Assembly (NCBI GenBank): GCA_019745505.1
Contig: JAIETE010000115.1
Coordinates: 1 to 36,611, forward strand
Direction: 5' to 3'
Length of the DNA stretch: 36,611 nucleotides
Origin: Candidatus Obscuribacterales bacterium
Lineage (GTDB): Bacteria > Cyanobacteriota > Vampirovibrionia > Obscuribacterales > Obscuribacteraceae
Under the pieces are notes generated by a model that searched no databases, had not been told where the DNA came from, and saw only the letters and a program-made list of their open reading frames with translations. Positions 1 to 8,480 of this stretch are shown piece after piece. Position numbers and translations under genes: made by a program. Within the stretch, counting starts at the first letter, position 1; each line of letters opens with the position of its first letter.

Positions 1-473
1 CTTTCGAAGGGCTTGTCGATAGCGTCTTCGCGATGTTGGAGCCGCTGGCCAACGATTTGAAAATCGAACTTGTCGCTGTGGGCAATCGAGAATTGGAATT
101 TGTCGCAGATGCTGATCGTCTCAATCAGGTTCTGGTTAATTTGGTTTCGAATGCCATCAAATTCTCAGAGCCAAATTCCAAGATAGTTGTCGCTGCCATA
201 GAGCAATCTGCATTCGTGCGCATCGAAGTAAAGGATGAAGGACGCGGTGTGCCTGATCATCTGAAACAGGCCGTTTTCGACCGGTTCAAGCAAGTCGACG
301 CTGCTGATGCCGCAAGAAGAAAAGGCACCGGATTGGGTCTGGCAATTTCCAAGGCAATCGTTGAGAGACACGGGGGCTCGATTGGCGTAGAAGATAATAT
401 TGGGAAAATAGGATCGGTGTTCTGGTTTACTCTGCCCAAAGTAGATGAGCCGGCTGATACTGATGAAATATGA
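1..473 (+). CDS. Sensor histidine kinase, C-terminal catalytic part (5' end outside window)
   Basis: The frame is open from the window edge, so the gene begins upstream and only its last ~157 residues are visible. They form the ATP-binding (HATPase_c) domain of a two-component kinase: an N box (DRLNQVLVNLVSNAIKFS), a G1 box (DEGRGVP) and a G2 box (GTGLGLAISKAI), ending in the usual FWFTLP strand. The dimerisation/phosphoacceptor helix and any sensor domain lie outside. The tail closely resembles that of the LOV histidine kinase at 25955-27100, so the two are probably paralogues. A likely partner is the OmpR-type regulator at 2350, although two unrelated genes separate them. The family call is secure; the stimulus is unknown. 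Confidence 0.9.
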   Translation, partial: FEGLVDSVFAMLEPLANDLKIELVAVGNRELEFVADADRLNQVLVNLVSNAIKFSEPNSKIVVAAIEQSAFVRIEVKDEGRGVPDHLKQAVFDRFKQVDAADAARRKGTGLGLAISKAIVERHGGSIGVEDNIGKIGSVFWFTLPKVDEPADTDEI

Positions 474-518
474 CAGCGCAAGCAAGCGGACCGAAAGCTT
501 TCTGAAAGAGGAAAATAG

Positions 519-1517
519 TTGCGTTCCAAATTAGTTGTGAGAGTCTTGCTTTGTAGTCTCTATGCCTGCAGCGTGCTGGTGTTTATTTCTTCTGCCGCGG
601 ACTCGAAGATATCGGAGCAGTTTGTCCGTCTTGCTCTCATCAGAGCGAAGAACGCCGGTATCAATATGAGTCCTCAAGATGCGGAAATGCTGTCTCAACA
701 AGCCGATGACATTTATGATGATGGAAGAATGCAGGCCGCTCGCCAGATTATGTACATCGTGTGCGCGTCGAAAAGCGTAAATTGCAAATACCTTTGCCAG
801 CTTGCCGATTATTGTACGGATGTTTTAGGCGAGATCGATGAGCAGCAATCGGCGCATAAATATCTCAATCAGGCAATCAAGCTTGATCCGAATTGCAGCC
901 GTGCCTGGGATGCATTGGCCAGGCTGTCACTGAAAGAAGGCGATGTCCAGAATGCTCTGCGCTATTCCAATCGCGCCATAGCTATGCCTCAAGGCAGAAA
1001 AATCTATCCGAACGCTTTTGCAGACCGTGCCACTATACTCGCTCAAATGAAAAAATATGAGGCTGCGCTCGTTGATATCAACCGGGCAAAAAAGGAACTG
1101 CCTGACGTTGCTGAATTCTGGAGAATCGATGCCAGCATTCTCGAAAATCTAAAGAGATATCCGCAAGCAGTTCAGTCTTATCGAACTTCTCTCAAGCTGC
1201 AGAAAGTGGATTGGGCTCAGTATCGCTTGATCAGTTGCCTCGAGAGGCAAAAGATGTACAAAGAAGCAATTATCGAGCTGAATGCCATTACCAAATCGAA
1301 TCCTTCTGATGCGGAAGCGTATCGAGCACGTTCGGAAATACGAGAGAAAATCAATGATTTGAGCGGTGCTGTCGCTGATCTGTCCAGGGCTCTAGAGCTC
1401 GAGCCCACGACAAAGTATTATTTGGAAAGGGCAAAACTCTACAGACGCATGGGCAAGAACGATCTGGCAAAGAAGGACGAACAAGCTGCAGAAAAAATGA
1501 AAGCAAGCCCGTTCTAG
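519..1517 (+). CDS. Secreted tetratricopeptide-repeat protein
   Basis: A 332-residue protein starting at TTG, chosen because an AGAGGA ribosome site lies about 7 bases upstream. Residues 4-27 form a signal peptide (basic start, hydrophobic core, SSAAD cleavage-like end), so it should be exported. From about residue 100 to 325 there are at least five TPR units, recognisable by the W-LG-Y-A-P spacing (for example AWDALARLSLKEGDVQNALRY and ERAKLYRRMGKNDLAKKDE). TPR solenoids are protein-protein interaction scaffolds; the partner cannot be read from the sequence. It follows the kinase fragment by 45 bases and may be co-transcribed. Its TAG stop overlaps the stop of the convergent permease gene inside a CTAG. 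Confidence 0.85.
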   Translation: MRSKLVVRVLLCSLYACSVLVFISSAADSKISEQFVRLALIRAKNAGINMSPQDAEMLSQQADDIYDDGRMQAARQIMYIVCASKSVNCKYLCQLADYCTDVLGEIDEQQSAHKYLNQAIKLDPNCSRAWDALARLSLKEGDVQNALRYSNRAIAMPQGRKIYPNAFADRATILAQMKKYEAALVDINRAKKELPDVAEFWRIDASILENLKRYPQAVQSYRTSLKLQKVDWAQYRLISCLERQKMYKEAIIELNAITKSNPSDAEAYRARSEIREKINDLSGAVADLSRALELEPTTKYYLERAKLYRRMGKNDLAKKDEQAAEKMKASPF

Positions 1518-2260
1518 ACCAGCAAGAGCTTCAGTCCCAGGATACTGCCTATCGTTATGAACAGTCCTTTGACGAAGCGCGTGCCTTTTTTCGCACCGAT
1601 ATGCGAACCGAGATAAGCACCACATACGGCGCCGAGCACAGAAGGAATAATCAGTGACAGCTTCCAGTTGCCGCCGGAACCATACATGATTGATGCGAAA
1701 AGGCACCAGAAAAATGACATGACATAGGAATATCCCAGTGCTTCCATCAGATTAAGTCCTCTTGTCTTGGTGAGGATAGCGCTTGTGATGAGGCTGTTTC
1801 CCGAGCCGAAAAACGACTCATAAAATCCGAGTGGAAAGCCCGTCAGACTTGTTAGCAGGCGGCTCGCCGTTGGTTCTCTTTTCTCTGTGCCGAACTCTTT
1901 TTTGAAAAACGTATATGCCACAAGAATAAGAATGATGACACCGATTATTCTCTGCATATTTTTAGGATCGCAGCGCATTACGACTTGGGCGCCGAAATAA
2001 GCACCAATCAAACCGCATGCAGCCATGCCGGAAATGAGGCGCCAGTCGACTTCATGCCCGCGCAGGTAATTGCGTGCTGCGACCAAAGTCCACATGGCAC
2101 CGGATAGAGTATTGGTCGCCATTGCTACCGGTAAAGGGAAGCCCAGCATTAGCCAGAATGGAGTCGAGATCATATTGGATCCGCCGCCGCACATGGAGCT
2201 AATCAAGGTTGAGCCGAAAGCGACACTTGTAATGGCTGCAAATTGAGCGACGTCGACCAA
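1514..2260 (-). CDS. TauE/SafE-family membrane permease (anion exporter)
   Basis: A 248-residue hydrophobic protein with about seven to eight membrane segments. It shows the family's duplicated glycine-rich signature: SSMCGGGSNMISTPFWLML near residue 21 and GFYESFFGSGNSLITSAIL in the second half. TauE/SafE proteins move sulfite, sulfoacetate or other small organosulfur anions across the inner membrane; the substrate here cannot be assigned. Start is TTG with a weak GGTGA about 7 bases upstream; a longer N-terminus is excluded by the compact 90-base gap to the divergent regulator at 2350. The stop overlaps that of the convergent TPR gene by four bases. The Cys/Met PLP enzyme at 32367 is far away, so no sulfur operon is implied. 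Confidence 0.85.
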   Translation of the reverse strand: MVDVAQFAAITSVAFGSTLISSMCGGGSNMISTPFWLMLGFPLPVAMATNTLSGAMWTLVAARNYLRGHEVDWRLISGMAACGLIGAYFGAQVVMRCDPKNMQRIIGVIILILVAYTFFKKEFGTEKREPTASRLLTSLTGFPLGFYESFFGSGNSLITSAILTKTRGLNLMEALGYSYVMSFFWCLFASIMYGSGGNWKLSLIIPSVLGAVCGAYLGSHIGAKKGTRFVKGLFITIGSILGLKLLLV

Positions 2261-2349
2261 CTTTTATTCACCGGATTTCAAGACATTAAAGAGTATCAGA
2301 TGCGGTAAATTATGCTATGGACCTCATTTGATGGTTGTTAGGCACGGCT

Positions 2350-3027
2350 ATGGCAAAGATACTTGTCGTTGAAGATGACGAAAGCCTCTCTCGTATGGTC
2401 AGCGAATGGCTGGTGGGCGAGCATCATACTGTAGAGTGCAGCTATGATGGTGCTGACGCGGCGGAGAAATTGAAATTCTATGAGTTTGACATGGTCATTC
2501 TCGATCTCAATTTGCCAAGCCAGGGCGGCATCAAAATATTGCGCGAATTTCGCGGTTGCGGAAAGACGACGCCGGTCTTAATCCTCACCGGACAGGACAA
2601 GATAGAAGATAAGGAAATCGGCCTGGATAGCGGCGCTGATGACTATCTGACAAAACCGTTTCACATGAAAGAGTTGTCCGCTCGAGTGAGGGCGGTGCTG
2701 CGTCGCCCTGCCAGCTATTCCGGCGACAGGTTGGTATCGCGTGGGCTGGAGCTTGATCCCGGCAATCATACGGTGAAAGTCAATGGCAATGAGATTTCAC
2801 TTCTGCCTAAAGAGTTTCAGCTTCTGGAATTTCTCATGCGGCATCCTGACCAGGTTTTCAGCGCCGACGCACTGCTGAATCGAGTCTGGGCATCAGCGTC
2901 AGATTCAAGCATCGATGCTCTGACCACATGCGTGAAGCGGCTGCGCAAGAAGATTGACGTGGACGGCAGTCCATCCTTTATCAAAACCGTTCATGGTGTC
3001 GGATATAAATTGTTTACCGGTGAATGA
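2350..3027 (+). CDS. OmpR/PhoB-family response regulator
   Basis: A 225-residue regulator with a CheY-like receiver (1-120) and a winged-helix DNA-binding domain (about 125-225). Receiver residues are intact: acidic pocket E8-D9-D10, phosphoacceptor D52, T80 and K102 before P103-F104. The output domain has the RVW...SSIDALTTCVKRLRKKID recognition-helix region and ends in the GVGYKL hairpin. I chose the ATG at 2350 rather than the TTG 15 bases earlier because the family begins at MAKILVVEDD. It is likely phosphorylated by a kinase such as the one truncated at position 1. It is paralogous to the regulator at 25238 (same first ten residues, same architecture). A strong hairpin follows the gene. 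Confidence 0.92.
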   Translation: MAKILVVEDDESLSRMVSEWLVGEHHTVECSYDGADAAEKLKFYEFDMVILDLNLPSQGGIKILREFRGCGKTTPVLILTGQDKIEDKEIGLDSGADDYLTKPFHMKELSARVRAVLRRPASYSGDRLVSRGLELDPGNHTVKVNGNEISLLPKEFQLLEFLMRHPDQVFSADALLNRVWASASDSSIDALTTCVKRLRKKIDVDGSPSFIKTVHGVGYKLFTGE

Positions 3028-3045
3028 GCCGCTATCGAAAAGATT

Positions 3046-3074
3046 GAAGGGGAGCCGCGTGAAAGCTCCCCTTC
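3046..3074. terminator. Bidirectional hairpin terminator between convergent genes
   Basis: Perfect 10-bp stem GAAGGGGAGC (3046-3055) / GCTCCCCTTC (3065-3074) with a 9-base loop. It lies between the stop of the response regulator and the stop of the minus-strand secreted orphan. Read on the minus strand it is followed by AATCTTTTCG, a modest T-rich run; on the plus strand the T-run is weaker. Confidence 0.7.
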
Positions 3075-3116
3075 GAGTAAGGTAGTTTTGGATGAATGAA
3101 AGTTTTTTTGGTTGTG

Positions 3117-3695
3117 TTATTTTCCTTTTGCGTAGAATTGTGCTTTCACAGATGTCTTGGTCACATTGGAGCTGCCTCCTGCAGCCTGACCATATGAGCT
3201 TTCTTTGTTGTTTCCATAACTCAAAACACCGAAGCAGTCTTGCGAAGAGCCGCGGCCTGCCGACGCTAATTGGCCTTTTGCGTGATTGAAGCGCAGTTTT
3301 GCGCTGACGGCAGTGCTTCGCGCCGCCATCTCTTCAGCCGAATACTGAGCTCGGTGGTTTTCAGGCAAGGGCGCAGACTTGCATTTCATGCTCGAGTGAC
3401 TGCGATATATAGGTAAAGGGGCGGAGTTGTTGGTGCCTTTGCCTGTACGACGAGAGCTGGTCAATTGCGTGTAGCGCGTTTGCGGGTCCCAATAGAATTG
3501 GCCAAGGTTCGGCGATGTCTTGACCAAACCTGATTCCCATCCGGCGACTCGGTAGGCGGTGCGTTGCGAATGAGTTACTACGACATCGTCCGCTTGTTGC
3601 GCTTGGGCAGGAGCGGCGAAAATCGACAGGCCGAAGCCTGCAAGTATAGAGAGGATTGCGAAGCAAAGCTTGCGCTTAGTATCGTGCACACTCAT
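3117..3695 (-). CDS. Secreted protein of unknown function
   Basis: A 192-residue protein that I do not recognise. Residues 9-33 are a clear signal peptide (KRKLC basic start, hydrophobic core, APAQAQQ cleavage site after AQA). The mature part is rich in Ser, Thr, Gly, Arg and Tyr, contains two cysteines that could pair (in KCKSAPL and QDCFG) and has no membrane segment. Start is ATG with AAAGGAAAA about 5 bases upstream. It is a monocistronic minus-strand gene: msrA upstream has its own terminator and the 3' side ends at the 3046-3074 hairpin. A cell-surface or periplasmic role is inferred only from the signal peptide. Confidence 0.75.
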   Translation of the reverse strand: MSVHDTKRKLCFAILSILAGFGLSIFAAPAQAQQADDVVVTHSQRTAYRVAGWESGLVKTSPNLGQFYWDPQTRYTQLTSSRRTGKGTNNSAPLPIYRSHSSMKCKSAPLPENHRAQYSAEEMAARSTAVSAKLRFNHAKGQLASAGRGSSQDCFGVLSYGNNKESSYGQAAGGSSNVTKTSVKAQFYAKGK

Positions 3696-3845
3696 TTATG
3701 TTTTCCTTTAGTAAATAGAATCTGACTGGGGCGGTTTAATGCGGAAAGAGTGCGATTTCCTGAATCATGCCACTGAAAGATTGCAAACTTGTTTCAACGG
3801 GAGGTCTGGGGCGAGCTTTAGATTAAATGTAGTCATGAGAGAGTG

Positions 3846-3871
3846 AAAAAAGCGTGAACTCCTCTGCACGC
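3846..3871 (-). terminator. Rho-independent terminator after msrA
   Basis: On the minus strand, GCGTG and CACGC form a 5-bp stem with a 10-base loop, followed at once by six T (A-run 3846-3851 on the plus strand). It lies 33 bases past the msrA stop. The stem is short but the T-run is good. Confidence 0.5.
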
Positions 3872-3903
3872 CCGAAAAAAAATCGGTCTTGTCCGGCGCT
3901 GGA

Positions 3904-4389
3904 TCAGCAAAAACCGCCCCCATTCTTCTTGTAGTAATCTTGGTGATATTCCTCGGCCCTGAAGAATGCCACGGCTGGGGCTATTTGAGTCGTTACCGGA
4001 AGTCCGCAGTCGGCCTGAATCCGCTCTTTGAACTTCCTGGCTTCCGCTTCCTGGTCGGAAGAATGGTAGAAAATTGCTGCCCGGTACTGGCCACCGTGCG
4101 TGTCGCCCGTGTCGGTGGGGTCGTGCATAAGGAAAAATCTTTCGAGAAGCTCTGAGTAGCTCACAATTGCCGGGTCGAAAATAATCTCGACCGCTTCTGC
4201 GTGTCCCGTACCGCCGCCGCAGACGCTCTTGTAAGTCGGGGCATCCGACGTCCCGCCTGTATAGCCGACATCGGTAGAAACCACTCCCTCGATTTGCTGA
4301 AATTTGCTTTCAACACCCCAAAAGCAACCACAGGCGAAGGTCGCCGTCTGCAGCGCTGCTGTCTTTAGGGGCTCGTTTGTCTGGCTCAA
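3904..4389 (-). CDS. msrA: Peptide methionine sulfoxide reductase MsrA
   Basis: A 161-residue enzyme that reduces methionine-S-sulfoxide in damaged proteins in the cytoplasm. The catalytic cysteine is C22 in the hallmark GCFWG motif. The family motifs GYTGG, CGGGTGHAEAVEI and HDPT are intact, as is the Y-R-A-A-I-F-Y strand. The chain ends GGGFC, so C161 can act as the resolving cysteine regenerated by thioredoxin. Length is typical for a single-domain MsrA; there is no fused MsrB. Start is TTG, with AGGAGA about 10 bases upstream. No signal peptide. It stands alone between a terminator and the divergent glgX. Together with the PrxQ-like protein at 23142 it gives the window two thiol-based oxidant-defence enzymes. 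Confidence 0.95.
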   Translation of the reverse strand: MSQTNEPLKTAALQTATFACGCFWGVESKFQQIEGVVSTDVGYTGGTSDAPTYKSVCGGGTGHAEAVEIIFDPAIVSYSELLERFFLMHDPTDTGDTHGGQYRAAIFYHSSDQEAEARKFKERIQADCGLPVTTQIAPAVAFFRAEEYHQDYYKKNGGGFC

Positions 4390-4500
4390 TTAATGGATTC
4401 TCCTAACCTGTTTTGCCCGGTAAGCCCTTGAGCGCTCTATTTTCGACTATCATTGTTTCGGTCGGTGCCGCCGACTTTACCACCATTCTTAGAAACCGAA

Positions 4501-6687
4501 ATGCGCATATTACCTGGAAAGCCACATCCCTTAGGAGCTACATGGGACGGGCTTGGCGTCAATTTTGCCATTTTTTCGGAGAATGCGTCGCGCGTAGAGC
4601 TGTGCCTTTTCGACTCGCCGGATGCGAAGCACGAATCGATACGCATCGAGATGCCCGAATACAACAACCAGGTCTATCACGTCTATCTGAAAGACATTCG
4701 CCCGGGTCAAATTTATGGATATCGCGTCTATGGTGCATATGATCCCGCCAACGGATTGCGGTTCAACCCCAACAAAATTGTCCTCGACCCCTATGCGAAA
4801 TCCATTGCCCGTGACCTCATTTGGGACGACAGCTTGTTTCCTTACATTATCGGCAACAAGAAAGAGGACATGGTCCGAGACGATCGTGATAATGCTGCCT
4901 TTGCCCCTCTTGGAGCCGTCGTCGATCCGTCTTTCACCTGGGGCGACGATCGGTTGTTGCAGACACCCTGGCATAAAACAGTAATTTACGAGGCTCACGT
5001 AAAAGGTCTGACGGCGCGGCATCCGGAGCTGCCGAAGGACATGCGCGGCACTTATGCGGCAATTGCATCCGAGCCGATCATAAAGCACTTGAAGAGTCTG
5101 GGCGTCACTGCGATAGAGCTAATGCCTATTCACCACCGTGTGGATAATCAAAATCTTGTCAAAGCCGGCTTAGCGAACTATTGGGGTTACAACACCCTGT
5201 CTTACTTTGCTCCTGATATTCGTTATTCGCATTTTAAAGGCACTGTTGATGCGGTTCGCGAATTCAAAATGATGGTGCGCGCTCTACACGCAGCCGGAAT
5301 CGAAGTGATACTGGATGTGGTGTACAACCATACGGCAGAAGGTAATCACCTGGGTCCGATGCTTTCTTTCAGAGGCATCGATAACACCTGCTATTACCGG
5401 ACGATGGCAAAGGATCAGCGCTTCTACATGGATTACACCGGGTGTGGAAACACGCTCAACATGATGCATCCACGTGTATTGCAGTTGATCATGGATAGCC
5501 TGAGATATTGGATTCAGGAAATGCATGTTGACGGATTCAGATTTGATCTTGCCAGCGCTCTGGCTCGTGAACTTTATGATGTCGACAAACTGAGTGCATT
5601 CTTCGACGTTATCCAGCAAGACCCTGTTGTTTCCCAGGTCAAACTGATTGCCGAACCTTGGGATATTGGCGAAGGCGGTTATCAGGTCGGAAACTTTCCT
5701 GTCTTGTGGACTGAATGGAACGGCAAATATCGCGACTCTGTCCGTCAATACTGGCGCGGAGACCCGAATATGCTCGGGCAGATGGCAACCCGTATAACCG
5801 GATCCAGCGATCTGTATGCCCATAGTGGACGCAGCCCGCACGCTTCGATCAATTTCGTCACCTGTCACGATGGGTTTACTTTGCGCGATTTGGTCAGCTA
5901 TAACGAGAAGCACAATCTGGCCAATCTGGAAAACAACCGCGACGGTGAAAATCACAATAACGGTTGGAACATGGGCGTTGAGGGCGAAACTGATGATGAA
6001 GACATCATCAATTTGCGCTTGCAGCAAAGAAGGAATTTCTTCGCGACCCTGATGCTCTCACTTGGTGTGCCGATGATTAGCGGCGGCGATGAGGTCGGCC
6101 GAACGCAAAACGGCAATAATAATGCCTACTGTCAGGATAACGAAATCAGTTGGACAAACTGGGAGTACAGCGAGAAAGAGAAAGAACTGCTCACTTTCGT
6201 TCAGAAACTTGCTGCCATTAGAACCTCGCAACCAGTGCTTCAGCGCAGAAAGTTTTTCAAAGGTCAGATAAGAGTCGGTCCATCTCAGACCAAGGACATC
6301 ATCTGGTTGAATTCCGACGGCACCGAAATGAAGCAGACTGACTGGGAAGACGAGGAGAGACGCCATCTGGCTGTCATTTTCGAAGGCGGTCATATGGAAG
6401 AAATGGATGAAGAAGGCAACGAGGTAAGCGGAGATACTCTTCTGCTCCTTTTGAATTCGCACTGGAAAGAGAAGAGCTTTCATCTTCCTCCCAGCCAGGT
6501 AGACAAATACTGGCGTATGTTCGCGCCGCAAATGATGGATAAGACTTGGAAGCTCTTGATCGAGACAACGGGGACATTGGGACCCGGTTGCTGGGAGCCT
6601 CAAACTCAATTCAAGCTTGGACCGCGGTGTATGGCGCTGTTCATGCTGCAAGATAAAGATGAAAATAGCCTGCCAGATGCTATTTAG
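4501..6687 (+). CDS. glgX: Glycogen debranching enzyme GlgX (GH13_11)
   Basis: A 728-residue isoamylase-type enzyme that hydrolyses alpha-1,6 branches of phosphorylase-trimmed glycogen. An N-terminal CBM48-like domain (about 1-130) precedes the GH13 barrel. Catalytic residues are present: nucleophile D349 in GFRFDLAS, acid/base E385 in IAEPWD, and D457 in TCHDGFTL; DVVYNHTAEG gives the first conserved region. A C-terminal beta domain follows. I place the start at ATG 4501 because MRILPGKPHPLGATWDGLG matches the family N-terminus; the upstream TTG at 4453 would add unconserved residues. No good ribosome site is visible before 4501. The aldo/keto reductase 48 bases downstream is probably co-transcribed. 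The antagonist glgB lies 7 kb away on the other strand. Confidence 0.96.
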   Translation: MRILPGKPHPLGATWDGLGVNFAIFSENASRVELCLFDSPDAKHESIRIEMPEYNNQVYHVYLKDIRPGQIYGYRVYGAYDPANGLRFNPNKIVLDPYAKSIARDLIWDDSLFPYIIGNKKEDMVRDDRDNAAFAPLGAVVDPSFTWGDDRLLQTPWHKTVIYEAHVKGLTARHPELPKDMRGTYAAIASEPIIKHLKSLGVTAIELMPIHHRVDNQNLVKAGLANYWGYNTLSYFAPDIRYSHFKGTVDAVREFKMMVRALHAAGIEVILDVVYNHTAEGNHLGPMLSFRGIDNTCYYRTMAKDQRFYMDYTGCGNTLNMMHPRVLQLIMDSLRYWIQEMHVDGFRFDLASALARELYDVDKLSAFFDVIQQDPVVSQVKLIAEPWDIGEGGYQVGNFPVLWTEWNGKYRDSVRQYWRGDPNMLGQMATRITGSSDLYAHSGRSPHASINFVTCHDGFTLRDLVSYNEKHNLANLENNRDGENHNNGWNMGVEGETDDEDIINLRLQQRRNFFATLMLSLGVPMISGGDEVGRTQNGNNNAYCQDNEISWTNWEYSEKEKELLTFVQKLAAIRTSQPVLQRRKFFKGQIRVGPSQTKDIIWLNSDGTEMKQTDWEDEERRHLAVIFEGGHMEEMDEEGNEVSGDTLLLLLNSHWKEKSFHLPPSQVDKYWRMFAPQMMDKTWKLLIETTGTLGPGCWEPQTQFKLGPRCMALFMLQDKDENSLPDAI

Positions 6688-6735
6688 ACCAAGCGCACAT
6701 CGCAGTTTCAGGCGCGCTTTACGAGGAATACGAGT

Positions 6736-7575
6736 ATGACGCTCATGACCTACAATCAGCTTCCCGTTCCTGCATTCATGTATGGAACTGCATGGAAGAA
6801 AGATGCCACCAAAAGACTTGTGGAGTTGGCAGTCGACTCGGGTTTCACCGCCATTGATACCGCCAATCAGCTGCGTCACTACTATGAAATCGGTGTCGGA
6901 GAGGCGCTTTTGGAACTGGCCAGGAGAGGCATCAAGCGCGATTCTCTCTTCCTGCAGACAAAATTCACATCGTTGGACGGGCAAGGCGATCACACGCCCT
7001 ACGATCCGCAAGCTAATCTGACCACTCAGGTGAATCAATCGATTGACAGCTCATTGCAGCATTTGCATACCGATGTACTCGACTCCTATGTGTTGCACGG
7101 ACCCTATACTAGATACGGTCTGAGCGACTCGGACTGGGAAGTCTGGGCGGCTATCGAAGATCAATTCCAGAAAGGAAAGACGAAGTCTATCGGTGTAAGC
7201 AATGTCACTGCCGAGCAGCTCGCCATCCTTGTATCAAAGGCGAAGGTAAAACCGATGTTTTGCCAGAATCGTTGTTATGCAGTGCGTGGCTGGGACAGTC
7301 AAGTACGCAAAATTTGTCTGGCGGAGAATATCATCTATCAAGGTTTCTCACTTTTGACGGCTAATACCAGGGAGATGTTCGATCCATCGGTTCGTGCCAT
7401 TGCTCAACGATTGGGTACGGGAGTCGAGCAAGTGATATTCAGATTCGCCATGCAAATAGGTATGTTGCCTCTGACCGGCACCTCCGACGCGCGGCATATG
7501 AAAGAAGACCTGAGTTCGGAAACACTCACACTTAGCGATGATGATATGAAATTGATCGAGAATATCGGCGTATAA
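6736..7575 (+). CDS. Aldo/keto reductase
   Basis: A 279-residue NADPH-dependent TIM-barrel oxidoreductase. The tetrad can be placed as D41, Y49, K76 and H121: DTANQLRHYYE, QTKF and VLHGPY. The spacing between D41 and the Tyr is longer than in the common DTAxxYxNE form, and the HYYE variant resembles a subgroup I recall from fungal and plant-like members, so the enzyme is probably active. The C-terminal half has IGVSN and the cofactor-side PLTGTSDARHM segment. Start ATG with GAGGA 8 bases upstream. It sits directly behind glgX, likely in one transcript; the natural carbonyl substrate cannot be predicted. Confidence 0.9.
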   Translation: MTLMTYNQLPVPAFMYGTAWKKDATKRLVELAVDSGFTAIDTANQLRHYYEIGVGEALLELARRGIKRDSLFLQTKFTSLDGQGDHTPYDPQANLTTQVNQSIDSSLQHLHTDVLDSYVLHGPYTRYGLSDSDWEVWAAIEDQFQKGKTKSIGVSNVTAEQLAILVSKAKVKPMFCQNRCYAVRGWDSQVRKICLAENIIYQGFSLLTANTREMFDPSVRAIAQRLGTGVEQVIFRFAMQIGMLPLTGTSDARHMKEDLSSETLTLSDDDMKLIENIGV

Positions 7576-7641
7576 AAAGCAAGTTGGAGATCGCAATGAA
7601 ATTTCCCTCGAATGGGACAATGGCGGTTGGAGAAAAGTAGC

Positions 7642-8376
7642 CTAGCCTTTTTTCGAAGCGAGCCAATTGTCGTACGCTTCGCCCCAATATTTTAAGAACG
7701 TTTTTGCGTCGTCCGATTTTCTCCATTCTGAGAAACTCGAAGGTATTGTCGTGCGCCAAGACCAGGAATCGCTTTCGATGTGTTTTTCTTTCAAAGATGG
7801 AAGCCAGACCAGACTGTAAAAACTTTTGGTCGATACAAGAGTGTTGTATTCGAGCATTGAAGCCCTCAAAACAAACTCTTCTCTCAATTGAGGGTTTGGC
7901 TTCACAGGCTTGGCAGTTAAAAATCTTCTGAAAAGCTTATTGAATTCTCTGCCATTTCGGATATTCAGCAATTCATATATTAGTGCTGCGCACTCGACTT
8001 CTTTCATATTCAAATCCTGTTTGCGTACAAGGACTTTTGCAGCTCCGCCGTTTTCCGGTGGATGATTTTGACCCGCTGTGCCGTGCGTTGGAGTTTCATT
8101 GCTCCAGTAGATTCTTTGGCCAATACCCTCGCCTGCAAATTGTTCCACAAGCCATCTGTAGACCGTGTCTTCTCTGGCTATGTACTTGCCCATGCCGGGT
8201 CGATCTTGTAATACTCTTTCTACCTGTTTTCGACCATGGTCTAAATCCGATTTCGAAATGACAAATCTTGCCGGTGCAATTGCGTAAATCTGACGCAGGT
8301 CTTGACCGCTGGCCATTGTCAGCGTGCATCCGGTTATCGATGCGACAATCCAGATTTTGACAAGAGCTTTGACCAT
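7642..8376 (-). CDS. Putative lipoprotein of unknown function
   Basis: A 244-residue protein from the ATG at 8376. I prefer this start to the ATG at 8415 because it puts a typical lipoprotein signal first: MVKALVK, hydrophobic core, then the lipobox ITGC, so Cys17 would be lipidated. Neither start has a clear ribosome site. The mature chain is mixed alpha-helical, with conserved-looking aromatic segments (YRWLVEQF, ELLNIRNGREFNKLF, FLKYWGEAYDNWLA), but I recognise no domain. It is divergent from the HtrA-like gene, with about 100 bases shared upstream, so co-regulation is possible but unproven. Confidence 0.7.
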   Translation of the reverse strand: MVKALVKIWIVASITGCTLTMASGQDLRQIYAIAPARFVISKSDLDHGRKQVERVLQDRPGMGKYIAREDTVYRWLVEQFAGEGIGQRIYWSNETPTHGTAGQNHPPENGGAAKVLVRKQDLNMKEVECAALIYELLNIRNGREFNKLFRRFLTAKPVKPNPQLREEFVLRASMLEYNTLVSTKSFYSLVWLPSLKEKHIESDSWSWRTTIPSSFSEWRKSDDAKTFLKYWGEAYDNWLASKKG

Positions 8377-8480
8377 GAATCTATTTTGGCAGAAGATCCC
8401 CTTCTCAAAAGGCATATTGTGGCGAGTAATTTTTTCGCGTGCTTTACTTCATTTACCTGCCTTACCAGGAGGGCACGAAT

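Noticed and set aside
6058-7038. 326-codon minus-strand ORF opposite glgX and the aldo/keto reductase
   Set aside because: It lies fully antisense to two strongly supported enzyme genes, has no protein-family signature and no ribosome site; it is a shadow of their codon bias.
7596-7640. 14-codon ORF after the aldo/keto reductase with GGAG upstream
   Set aside because: Too short to judge, no hydrophobic or conserved pattern, and it lies between two convergent genes.
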